Below, one piece after another: positions 16,261-23,771 of a DNA stretch of 50,242 nt (within the stretch, counting starts at the first letter, position 1; the number at the start of each line of letters is the position of its first letter). Under the pieces are notes generated by a model. It was given only the letters and a program-made list of their open reading frames with translations. It had not been told where the DNA came from and did no database searches. The position numbers and the translations under genes were made by a program. The DNA is from an uncultured Bacteroides sp. (GTDB lineage Bacteria > Bacteroidota > Bacteroidia > Bacteroidales > Bacteroidaceae), in assembly GCA_947074195.1 (NCBI GenBank), contig CAMTOS010000009.1, positions 1-50,242 of the forward strand, written 5' to 3'.

Positions 16261-17694
16261 TTAGGGAGAATACAAAACAACTTTTGTATTGCGATTAGCT
16301 TCCACTGGTGAATAGGTATTGATACCACCTACATTTTCTTTTGTAATCTTATTTTCTTCAACTCCACGCAGTATTAACTGTGAGCTGATATAATTGGAGC
16401 GACCGGAACCCAATGAACGATTGATCTCATCTGTACCTGTTGCACTGTCAGCCGCCCCCAATATGCTAATATTTAATCCATACTTTCTGGCAACTCTTGC
16501 AATCTCATCCAGATTAATCAACTGAGATGTATTAGTCAAGTGATTGGTGCCTAACTGAAAGAAGAAATAGATAGGTGCTCCAATGCAACTTCTCCCATTG
16601 GATATTTCCGATAAATAATTGCACGCCCAACCATTGGCAGTAGAAAAGTTTCTTTTTCTGCTTTCAATATCTGCGATAGTATCTATCGGAATGGAATCAG
16701 TAAGATATTCTTTTGGATCACCATTCCACCGATGATTCAAAAGCCGTGAACGAAGAGAATTGAGCCCACTATAATCATTCTTTGGAAATAACTTCTTTTG
16801 CGAAATACAATTATTGTCAGTGACCATTAGTTTGTCTTTATATAACTCTAACAGACCTTCAATTTCCAAAATCTTCTTCAATTCCATAATAGTCTGCGTA
16901 TCGTCTTTATGCCGGTTAGTAAGCAAACGATTATTATCCGACAGGGATGATGCATAGCCAAGTAACCATTCATTTTGCTCAATATAAGGTCTGGCATCTA
17001 CCACTCTTTTCCAGCCTGTTTTACCAATCGTAAAGGAGAGACCAGCTGTGAGGCTCATCAGATTATCACCAAACTTATTGGAAGCGCCGTAGCCGTCAAA
17101 GTCTCTGAATGTAGTAGTGCCACCAAGTTCCATAGTCAAGTGAGTTCGATGAGAAAGACGATAACGTCCCATCACGCCATAAGAGAAGGCAAAAGGATGG
17201 TTCCCGACATCCTTGTTGTGTATTATGCCAAGCCCAACATAGGGAACAATATCCCAATATGGCTGGTCACGGGCATTGTAAGAGTGAGATGGCACATTCC
17301 AAAGAAAATCGGCATGTATAAATTGATACGCTATATTTTCCAGCATACTGTTTTTGAATTGGAATCCTTGATAAGATACACGCGCACCGATGGCCGGTGT
17401 TACCCATTTGCCCAGTGATAGGGTGATAGCCGGTTTTATTCTTCCAGACAAGTCTTCACAACCGAGAGGACTTCCCAGGAAAGCAGTGGTGCCTCCCGAT
17501 AGATTCACAAACCAGTTATCTTTCCAACCCGAATATATCATAACATTCTTCAAGTAGGAAGGATTTATTGGATTGACGGTCAATTCATTATAAGAACAGT
17601 TATGATAGATTGTATCCAGGACTAATAATTTTCCCATAGCCTGCATCTTTGTACACAGACATATTGTAATAACTAAAAATAGACTTCGTATCAT
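16261..17694 (-). CDS. OmpA-family outer-membrane protein
   Basis: 477 residues with a signal peptide (about 1-20, ending KMQA). Residues about 40-240 show alternating aromatic strands of a beta-barrel (WFVNLSGGTTAFLGSPLG, WDIVPYVGLGIIHN). The C-terminal OmpA peptidoglycan-binding domain covers about 370-475 (ISILGAADSATG...NRSLGSGRSNYI). It would anchor the outer membrane to the wall. It shares an exact 14-bp motif upstream with the 5020 operon, so it may be the outer-membrane partner of that system. The relaxase gene stops 138 bp upstream on the same strand. Confidence 0.8.
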   Translation of the reverse strand: MIRSLFLVITICLCTKMQAMGKLLVLDTIYHNCSYNELTVNPINPSYLKNVMIYSGWKDNWFVNLSGGTTAFLGSPLGCEDLSGRIKPAITLSLGKWVTPAIGARVSYQGFQFKNSMLENIAYQFIHADFLWNVPSHSYNARDQPYWDIVPYVGLGIIHNKDVGNHPFAFSYGVMGRYRLSHRTHLTMELGGTTTFRDFDGYGASNKFGDNLMSLTAGLSFTIGKTGWKRVVDARPYIEQNEWLLGYASSLSDNNRLLTNRHKDDTQTIMELKKILEIEGLLELYKDKLMVTDNNCISQKKLFPKNDYSGLNSLRSRLLNHRWNGDPKEYLTDSIPIDTIADIESRKRNFSTANGWACNYLSEISNGRSCIGAPIYFFFQLGTNHLTNTSQLINLDEIARVARKYGLNISILGAADSATGTDEINRSLGSGRSNYISSQLILRGVEENKITKENVGGINTYSPVEANRNTKVVLYSP

Positions 17695-17792
17695 CTTGTT
17701 TTATTTAAAATTACAAGCAAATGAACCGGTAATATTTAACAAGGAAAAATCAGGCCTCGTATTACTATCGGATATTAAATCTATTTATAAAT

Positions 17793-17828
17793 AGGTATGG
17801 CTTTTCTGATTGGAATCATACCTGTATA
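17793..17828 (-). promoter_or_regulatory. AGGTATGAT operator upstream of the OmpA gene
   Basis: ATCATACCTGTATA (17815-17828) is the exact reverse complement of 4889-4902 and has the same orientation relative to its downstream gene. A partial second copy, AGGTATG, is at 17793-17799. Nearer the gene, TTCATTTG on the minus strand is one base off the TAnnTTTG -7 consensus. Confidence 0.5.
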
Positions 17829-17831
17829 TTA

Positions 17832-19295
17832 TTATATCTTTCTTTTGGTACTTGTAGCCGGTTTCATCATTTTAGAAGCTATCCGCATACATCTACGTGC
17901 CCATGCTTGTTCATCTTCGTCTCCCCTTTTACCCCATGCCAGATCGCTGCCCCCTCCACCACCTCCATGAGTTTGAGCAAAAGTGGTAGCTTGATCGACA
18001 AGCCCGGCGAAAAGGAATGAAGCGCAGATAATAATCTCATTCCCACGTTCTGCTATATCCTGAACAAAGCTATTATCAAACAGAGAGGAATCGTGTGTAC
18101 TGGTCATACGTCCGAACAGATAACGAAAGCTATCTACTATTTCATCAAAGCCGGCTTCAACCAAGCGAAGTTTGATCTGTCGGCTCATATCCTTCACCGC
18201 ATTATTCACCTCTCGCCTGGTCTCGTCTCTGTTGGCTGTTTCTTCTTTTACCTCATTCTGTAATGCTGTAAGGATATGTTCTGCCTGTTGGAGTTTTTCT
18301 TTCTTGTCTTCTATTTTACTTATCACATCAACCAAGTCTTGCTCAAGTTTCAGGCGGTGCTCCTGAAGTTCTGCGCTTTGCTCTTCACCAGCTTTGGAAA
18401 GAGCAACCAGTTTTGCTATCTCCAGACGGACATCACTTTCTTGCTTTTCCAGGTTGTTTATCATTGTGGTGAGTCCTTTTACTCGCCGTTCTGCCAGACG
18501 TATCTGCTCATAGAGCTTAGATAGCGTAGATTGATTGGCCTTGATTTCAGATTCGAGCCACGTGTTTTTCTTAGACAATTCTCTTCGATATTCTTCCGTA
18601 CTCCGATGCTTTGCTCCGGTTTCAGCCACGCTACTTCCTCTTTCAAGTCCCCATCGTTCATTTACGACAGCCAGAGCACTATGAAGTGCCAGCATCTTAT
18701 TACTATATTCGAATTTGTCTTTTCCGGCAAGCACTTTCTTATACGACAGTTTATTATCGGCTGTAATCGGCAAAACGGTACAGTGTGCATGTGGATTTGT
18801 CTCATCAAGATGTACATAAAATCCCACCACATTATCTTCTCCCCATTGATCACAAGCGAACTGATACATATCTTTCGCCCAACTTTCAATATCTGTTGCT
18901 CGGGTGATATGGGAGTTATCGGCTCCACGCGATAAGTCTACCCTTTGATTGCCAAAAGCTATTTCGTGCATCCGTTCACGCGAACCACCAAAGATGACAT
19001 TTACAACTGTACGCCGTGTAGGTATCTTCTTTCCCGCATTAGGGTCTTTGATGCCACAAGCATTGAAACGCTCCATGATGCGTTCCGTTATTCGTTTATT
19101 CTTGTTTATCGGCTTCACTTTTCCTCCTTTCGTTATTTCGAAGTTGAGTTTTTCACGGGAACGGTCATAGTTTCCCTTTTTCAAAGCCCGTTCCCAATGA
19201 TGCTCACTCCAGGCACGTTGGTGTTCATCACTCTGTCCGGAACTCATTCCTTTGGAGGACTCCACCTCCATCATTTGTTTATTCTTCTCTTCCAT
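17832..19295 (-). CDS. MobV-type relaxase (Mob/Pre family)
   Basis: About 487 residues from ATG 19293-19295. The frame is open to 19553, but the extra part covers a dyad and overlaps the next gene. The relaxase domain begins at LNFEITKGGKVKP and carries the MobV signature HLDETNPHAH (H162 to H171), the metal-binding HxDExxPHxH. A long coiled coil follows (about 230-360), then a hydrophobic stretch and a Gly6 run (about 455). It would nick oriT and pilot the strand during mobilisation by a helper conjugation system. The winged-helix gene lies just upstream. Confidence 0.9.
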   Translation of the reverse strand: MEEKNKQMMEVESSKGMSSGQSDEHQRAWSEHHWERALKKGNYDRSREKLNFEITKGGKVKPINKNKRITERIMERFNACGIKDPNAGKKIPTRRTVVNVIFGGSRERMHEIAFGNQRVDLSRGADNSHITRATDIESWAKDMYQFACDQWGEDNVVGFYVHLDETNPHAHCTVLPITADNKLSYKKVLAGKDKFEYSNKMLALHSALAVVNERWGLERGSSVAETGAKHRSTEEYRRELSKKNTWLESEIKANQSTLSKLYEQIRLAERRVKGLTTMINNLEKQESDVRLEIAKLVALSKAGEEQSAELQEHRLKLEQDLVDVISKIEDKKEKLQQAEHILTALQNEVKEETANRDETRREVNNAVKDMSRQIKLRLVEAGFDEIVDSFRYLFGRMTSTHDSSLFDNSFVQDIAERGNEIIICASFLFAGLVDQATTFAQTHGGGGGGSDLAWGKRGDEDEQAWARRCMRIASKMMKPATSTKRKI

Positions 19296-19391
19296 ACCTT
19301 TAAATTGTTCGACCCAGCTTGCTGTTATCTGGTCACTCCACTGGCATTTATTGCCAAAGTGGGTATTAGGCTCCCCACCCTCTTCGTTTGT

Positions 19392-19438
19392 GGCACCTGA
19401 GCAAGCTCCTGAGTTTCGATAGAGCAAGCTCGAGTGCC
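19392..19438. repeat. 47-bp dyad, candidate oriT
   Basis: GGCAC (19392-19396) and GTGCC (19434-19438) enclose two identical GAGCAAGCTC blocks (19399-19408, 19422-19431), each a near-palindrome. The whole folds as an imperfect hairpin with AA/AA mismatches. It sits about 100 bp upstream of the relaxase start, where oriT sites of MobV plasmids usually lie. No nick site was identified. Confidence 0.5.
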
Positions 19439-19522
19439 CTTTAAACGTTCTTTGGTATTCAATTTGTTTAGGAGATAGAAAAGCGGAAATACAAGCCGGG
19501 AAATTACAACTGTGATTCGCTA

Positions 19523-20335
19523 TTAGATATCGCTTTGCGATTTCGTTTCGCAATGTTCTGATGGAATTTGAGAAAGTAGTGAAATAAGAGACTCCTTGAA
19601 TTCGTAGTAAATCTCAAAACCCATCATGTTCAACGGCTGGGCCACGTCAGTAAATAGGTTCTTTATGAAAGCTTGCATCTTCTTATTGTCACCATCACAT
19701 CGTTTGTAGTATGTGTCAAGCAAGGCTTTTTCCACTTCCGGGGAATAAGTATCTTCTACCAGATGTTTGTAGATTGAAAGGGCAATTGTATGATAGTGGT
19801 AAACGGCAGTTTTTCGTTGCTCATGTGAGTATAGGATGTTACCTTCGTTGTCAAGATAATCTTTGTCGGTACCACTGTCCTGTCCGGATACACTTTCATT
19901 TATGGAACTGGTGATTTGATCACATGCATTAAATGAGATTCTCAATTTCTCAAGACTATCATCATCTAATAGACAGAACGGATGTTCTTGTGGCAACCAC
20001 TTGAAACGAAATGCCAACATATTGATACGACTACATTTTACATGCACTTTTTGTGAGAGTTGTCCTAAATTCACAAGTTCTTCAAGAAAGTGACGAACGG
20101 TGGCACGTTGCCAATGCCATTCCTTTGCGAGTTCACTGATAGAAGTGACAAACTCGCCAGGTACCAGGTCGAATTCCTGTCCAAAGTGAGTGACGTGACC
20201 GGAAAGCGTGGAAGCTTTGCTCAGAAGATGAAAGTAAGCATTCCACTTGGTACATCTACCTTCATCCGATGGTTTAAGATAGTCAAGCAAAGCTTTGCTG
20301 ATTTTTACATGTCTGATTTCAAATGTTTTGTTCAT
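19523..20335 (-). CDS. Winged-helix DNA-binding protein of the mobile module
   Basis: 270 residues. The N-terminal half looks like a replication-initiator or helix-turn-helix accessory domain: a KWNAYFHLLSKAS helix, the FVTSISELAKEWHWQRATVRHFLEEL recognition-helix region, and LVNLGQL. The C-terminal half is helical and acidic. There is no signal or membrane segment. It lies immediately upstream of the relaxase, and its stop is inside the non-coding relaxase leader. A role as a mobilisation or replication accessory DNA-binding protein is likely, but not specific. Confidence 0.7.
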   Translation of the reverse strand: MNKTFEIRHVKISKALLDYLKPSDEGRCTKWNAYFHLLSKASTLSGHVTHFGQEFDLVPGEFVTSISELAKEWHWQRATVRHFLEELVNLGQLSQKVHVKCSRINMLAFRFKWLPQEHPFCLLDDDSLEKLRISFNACDQITSSINESVSGQDSGTDKDYLDNEGNILYSHEQRKTAVYHYHTIALSIYKHLVEDTYSPEVEKALLDTYYKRCDGDNKKMQAFIKNLFTDVAQPLNMMGFEIYYEFKESLISLLSQIPSEHCETKSQSDI

Positions 20336-20380
20336 ACTGTTTTAAGCATTAATTGTTTTATGTTAGAAAATGGATTGTTT

Positions 20381-20821
20381 TTATTTATACTGGTTATTCT
20401 GTCGTATCTTTTCTTTAGTTGGATAGAATAACGATGCCACAAGAATGATTCCCAATGTCACTGCTGACGAATACATACCAGGTACGAAAAGCAAAACTAA
20501 TGTTGCCACGAAAGCGGAAAACATTAGTTTAGGCTTATGTAATTGATTCAGTATCCAATGCGAATATTTATAAGAGAATAGTCCTAATACGAATAATGAG
20601 GATGGTACCAAACCAGCTAACGAACATTGTCCGTTTAGACAGATGAAATGAAAAATCAGTAGCAGTAATAGTGTCACCAGCATAAAGAGTTTACGATAGC
20701 TACTACTCCACGCTATGCGAAGATTAAACTTCTCCACGATTGCACCTTGTCGCTTATAGATGCTATATGGAATCAATATAATGAGTACAGGATAAATAAA
20801 TTGTAATAATATCCAAGTCAT
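20381..20821 (-). CDS. Four-segment membrane protein
   Basis: 146 residues, strongly hydrophobic, with about four membrane segments (1-20, 45-62, 68-85, 100-130) and a basic C-terminal tail (YPTKEKIRQNNQYK). It has no catalytic motif and I recognise no family. It is the middle gene of a minus-strand group (21638 down to 20381) with 11-bp and 4-bp gaps upstream, so the three genes form an operon of unknown purpose beside the mobilisation genes. Confidence 0.65.
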   Translation of the reverse strand: MTWILLQFIYPVLIILIPYSIYKRQGAIVEKFNLRIAWSSSYRKLFMLVTLLLLLIFHFICLNGQCSLAGLVPSSLFVLGLFSYKYSHWILNQLHKPKLMFSAFVATLVLLFVPGMYSSAVTLGIILVASLFYPTKEKIRQNNQYK

Positions 20822-20831
20822 TGTTGTTATT

Positions 20832-21188
20832 TTAATAATAGTTTTCTAATTCCAGTTTAAGCACATTTGAAGTTGCTTTATACACAATCTCCTCAATGTC
20901 TTCTATTGTAAAGTTCAAACTTTCAAAACGTTTTTTGAAACTCTCGTCGACACACATCGAACGGATGGTTCGATCCAAGTCAGGTCCGGGGATACTGATA
21001 ATTTTACCCTTGCGGTATTTGTTCCTGGGAATCTTCGTTATAAATCGTAACACGTGGGATATCTCGGTTTCTGGTTCTCCCCAAGCGAGTGTACTAAATA
21101 GTTCCTTTTTATCATAATCAAATACATCGATCCAGGTATAATGTTCGTGAATCAATTCTACCAAACGAGAAAGTCTTGTGTTATCCAT
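20832..21188 (-). CDS. Small hypothetical protein
   Basis: 118 residues, soluble, mixed alpha/beta (RLVELIHEHYTWIDVFDYDKKELFSTLAWGEPE; FKKRFESLNFTIEDIEEIVYKA). There is no signal peptide. It starts 3 bp after the stop of the upstream gene at 21192. A conserved-looking GEPETEISHVLRF motif may help a database search. The function is unknown. Confidence 0.6.
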   Translation of the reverse strand: MDNTRLSRLVELIHEHYTWIDVFDYDKKELFSTLAWGEPETEISHVLRFITKIPRNKYRKGKIISIPGPDLDRTIRSMCVDESFKKRFESLNFTIEDIEEIVYKATSNVLKLELENYY

Positions 21189-21191
21189 AGC

Positions 21192-21638
21192 CTAGAAAAA
21201 GTCAGCCAACAGGCCTTTGCCGCTACGCATATAATCACATTTTCCTTTGGTCATGATGAGTTGTACCTCGTGTTGAAGGGCTATATACATATACTCCAAT
21301 GAAGAGTAGATCGTGACATAAATACTTGTACACAAACCAGCTCCATTAGTATGCGAGTTAAATTTCAGCATGTGGCAGTAACGAGGATTGGAATAGGCAC
21401 AACAGCTTTGGCCAAAATCAACATCTTTAGAGGGAACATTGTGGTAAAGCAGTATGATCTCTGTCTGGTCATCAAGCAATTCTAATAGATTATCCATGCT
21501 AATATGATTCTCCAACTTATACTCTACCAGGGCATAATCATCATAAATTTCTTTGGTTATGATATGATCTGTTTTGAATATTCGGGGCATCTGGAGACAT
21601 GCCAGAATATCAAATTGCTGCATCAGGGCTTCAAACAT
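21192..21638 (-). CDS. Small hypothetical protein, first of three-gene operon
   Basis: 148 residues from ATG 21636-21638. The frame extends upstream to 21791, but that part covers the divergent promoter region and is A/T-rich and signal-like, so I chose the start that follows a TACTTTTG -7 box (21656-21663). It contains a cysteine-rich patch (FGQSCCAYSNPRYCHML). There is no clear family. It is divergent from the resolvase-like gene at 21805. Confidence 0.6.
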   Translation of the reverse strand: MFEALMQQFDILACLQMPRIFKTDHIITKEIYDDYALVEYKLENHISMDNLLELLDDQTEIILLYHNVPSKDVDFGQSCCAYSNPRYCHMLKFNSHTNGAGLCTSIYVTIYSSLEYMYIALQHEVQLIMTKGKCDYMRSGKGLLADFF

Positions 21639-21655
21639 ATAGATAAGCTTTGCAG

Positions 21656-21663
21656 CAAAAGTA
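21656..21663 (-). promoter_or_regulatory. -7 box for the 21638 operon
   Basis: TACTTTTG on the minus strand fits TAnnTTTG and lies about 18 bp before the chosen ATG. A TTTTG-like -33 element lies near 21677-21684. It faces away from the promoter at 21781. Confidence 0.5.
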
Positions 21664-21780
21664 GAGAGAAAAATATCACAAAAACCATACTTGAAAAGTA
21701 TTCTTCTTTCGGATGCAGATAAGACATATATAAAAATAAACAAGTAGATGAACATGCTATCTGTCGATAACAAATAATTA

Positions 21781-21788
21781 TACCTTTG
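21781..21788 (+). promoter_or_regulatory. -7 box for the resolvase-like gene
   Basis: TACCTTTG fits TAnnTTTG, 17 bp before the ATG at 21805. The -33 element is weak. With the box at 21656 it makes a divergent promoter pair about 118 bp apart. Confidence 0.5.
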
Positions 21789-21804
21789 CAACTACAATTA
21801 AAGA

Positions 21805-22434
21805 ATGATGGCAAAAGTTGGTTATATTTTACATACAGCTCAAAACGGGAGCTATGAGGCAGATCTTGAATGGATGAACAGATACGGATGCTGCACAGTT
21901 GTGGAGGAACTCGAAGAGCATGAGAAGCTACGTCCACAGTGGAAGCAACTTCTAAGTAAACTGAGACGGGGCGATGAGATTATTGTTACCCGGTTCAGTA
22001 ATGCAGTACGTGGTGTAAGGGAGCTTTCGTTTTTTCTGGAATACTGCCGCAAAGCGATGCTTCGTATCATTTCCATCCACGACAGGATTGACTCCGGAGA
22101 TATTCTCTTTCCGAAGGGTAATACATCGACTTTTTTAAATGTAATAGCGGCACTGCCAGCTGACATTGTAGCAATGCGTATGGCATCTACCCACGTGAAA
22201 AGGCTGCAAAAACCTCGAAAACCGAATACTCCGTCGGGACGGTCTAAATTAGAAAGAGATAAGACCATTGTAAATCTTTATAAAAGTGGGCACCCCATAG
22301 ATGAGATATGGCGCATCAGCGGTTTTCGGAGTCGCAGCTCTGTTTTCCGGATTCTATTGAAATATGGTGTTTCCTTTAATAGGGGGCATTCGAAAGAAGA
22401 GATTCAAAGGAAAATAAACAAAAAGAAGAATTAA
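21805..22434 (+). CDS. Serine-resolvase-like protein lacking catalytic residues
   Basis: 209 residues in the layout of a small serine recombinase: N-terminal fold (VGYILHTAQNGSYEADLEWM), a middle IVTRFSNAVRGVRELSFFLEYCRK strand-helix, and a C-terminal helix-turn-helix (SGHPIDEIWRISGFRSRSSVFRILL). The usual YxRVST nucleophile motif reads YILHTA, and the DRLGRS motif reads SNAVRG, so the active-site serine and key arginines are missing. It should bind DNA but not recombine it. A regulator or structural partner is likely. The other candidate start is the next codon (ATG 21808). Confidence 0.75.
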   Translation: MMAKVGYILHTAQNGSYEADLEWMNRYGCCTVVEELEEHEKLRPQWKQLLSKLRRGDEIIVTRFSNAVRGVRELSFFLEYCRKAMLRIISIHDRIDSGDILFPKGNTSTFLNVIAALPADIVAMRMASTHVKRLQKPRKPNTPSGRSKLERDKTIVNLYKSGHPIDEIWRISGFRSRSSVFRILLKYGVSFNRGHSKEEIQRKINKKKN

Positions 22435-22781
22435 TCCGTATAGATTTCAAAACTTTGAATGGGTATTATTAAATACGAAATGAAGCTTGGGTGGGTTAAA
22501 CGCATCTGCTGGGACAAACATACAGGCAACTTGTTCTGAAATCGCAACGAGCAGGGTTGTTTTGATGTAGTCAAAGCTCCTGCACTAAGATGGAAGAATG
22601 TGTTGGCGTTTGCCACTTCCTCCGTGTGACTGAATGCAAAGAAGCCTTGCGGAGGAACAGATACACCTAATTAATTATGGGTGGGAAAGCTGAATGAAGT
22701 TCTAAAATCGGTGGCTGTTCTTTTGGACGAGCAATACAAAAGCGACCCTGAAGCCGCTTTGTTTAACGAGAGGAATAGGAA
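22435..22781. other. Non-coding gap with possible gene remnants
   Basis: No intact gene. A plus-strand frame from about 22480 reads protein-like (GWVKRICWDKHTGNLF, then NRNEQGCFDVVKAPALRWKN) but is cut by TGA twice. From 22681 the frame KLNEVLKSVAVLLDEQYKSD opens and then runs into the ssb 3' end on the other strand. These look like decayed fragments. No terminator is obvious. Confidence 0.3.
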
Positions 22782-23141
22782 CTATTTCTTGTTTTTCTTC
22801 GAAGTCTCTGCTTCCTTTTCTGGAGTGGCGAAGAATTCGGTGGCCACCATCACAATGCGGTTGTGCTTAACACCACCCTGATCTGTCCATTCTTCGGGCT
22901 TGAAGTAGCCTTTGGCAGTAATCATCGCACCTTTCTTCAATAGTTCGAATGAAGCATTCTCATTCTTACGCCAAGTTTCCATAGCCATGAAAGCTGATAC
23001 CCGGGTGGTTTCTTCTCTGTTCTTTTCTGTGCGGCCAACTGCCAATGAGAAACGTGCGATACTTGAGGTGGTGAACTGACGGATTTCTGCATCCTTACCA
23101 ACAAAACCTGTTACTGTGAATAAATTTTCTACCTTTTTCAT
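22782..23141 (-). CDS. ssb: Single-stranded DNA-binding protein
   Basis: 119 residues, a short SSB with the OB-fold core: VENLFTVTGFVGKDAEIRQF, IARFSLAVGRTE, AFMAMETWRKN, ITAKGYFKPEEW. The C-terminus is lysine-rich (EAETSKKNKK) and lacks the acidic DDDIPF-type tip of chromosomal SSB, as often seen for plasmid or element SSBs. It probably protects the element's single strand during transfer or replication. An unusual hairpin array lies in its 5' region (23206-23330). Confidence 0.9.
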   Translation of the reverse strand: MKKVENLFTVTGFVGKDAEIRQFTTSSIARFSLAVGRTEKNREETTRVSAFMAMETWRKNENASFELLKKGAMITAKGYFKPEEWTDQGGVKHNRIVMVATEFFATPEKEAETSKKNKK

Positions 23142-23205
23142 AATCTTAATTTTTAGAAGTTATATAATCATTTTTTACAATGCAACGAAATATTGCAGGT
23201 ATAGG

Positions 23206-23330
23206 GCAGCACCAAGGATAGCGTCACAATACTCGTTTTTCTTTTAGCAAAGCATAAGAAAAAAGGAAGATTGTGGCAGATATGCCATTGGTCAGAACGC
23301 AGTGACCCGTAACCGTCTAAACGGTGCTGC
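23206..23330. ncRNA. Hairpin array upstream of ssb
   Basis: GCAGCACC (23206-23213) pairs with GGTGCTGC (23323-23330). Inside are CACAAT/ATTGTG (23225-23230, 23270-23275) with TTTTTCTT/AAGAAAAA nested (23236-23243, 23256-23263), then TGGCA/TGCCA (23274-23287), GGTCA/TGACC (23290-23307) and ACCGT/ACGGT (23312-23325). Some pairs overlap at their edges, so alternative folds exist. It may be the structured leader of the ssb mRNA (minus strand) or a single-strand replication/initiation origin. Confidence 0.55.
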
Positions 23331-23771
23331 ATTATAGATTTGCATCAGGAAAAATGATGTGACTTCGCCCGAAAATGTGTTATGAGAAAGTGTGGAAATA
23401 TCACAGTAGGTTGGAAAGAGGATGCTATTACATCAGATAGTTGTTAGTGTTGATTCTTAATAGCAGTAGTACTGGTGGAAGATTAGAGAATAACGAAACC
23501 TCCATCAGCTTGGATGTGGTAACTGTAAGAATGAGATTCACAATCGTTTATTGAAAGTAAGTTGTGGTGCGGAATCATAGAGAGGATTACCAATATAATA
23601 ATGGATAGGGTGTTTTATTAGGATAGCTTAGGTTGTGAGCCCTTCTATCGACCAAAAGATAGAGAAATGAGAAAAGCACCAGAGAAAAATAGAAAATGGT
23701 CAGTCTTTTTTCATGCAAAGTGGCCAGGATACAATGAGAGGAAATGGAATATTGCGGTATAGCGTATCGAA
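23331..23771. other. Non-coding region between ssb element and primase
   Basis: 440 bp without a supported gene on either strand. TAGATTTG at 23335-23342 fits a plus-strand -7 box, but no reading frame follows. The stretch between the primase stop (23772) and the hairpin array may contain the element's origin. Confidence 0.35.

Noticed and set aside
19296..19553. N-terminal extension of the relaxase
   Set aside because: It overlaps the next gene, contains a strong dyad, and precedes the usual relaxase N-terminus. Translation is not supported.
22480..22670. Protein-like plus frame with two TGA, suggesting TGA read as tryptophan
   Set aside because: TGA ends normal genes throughout the window by ATGA overlaps, so reassignment does not fit. 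It is treated as a decayed fragment.
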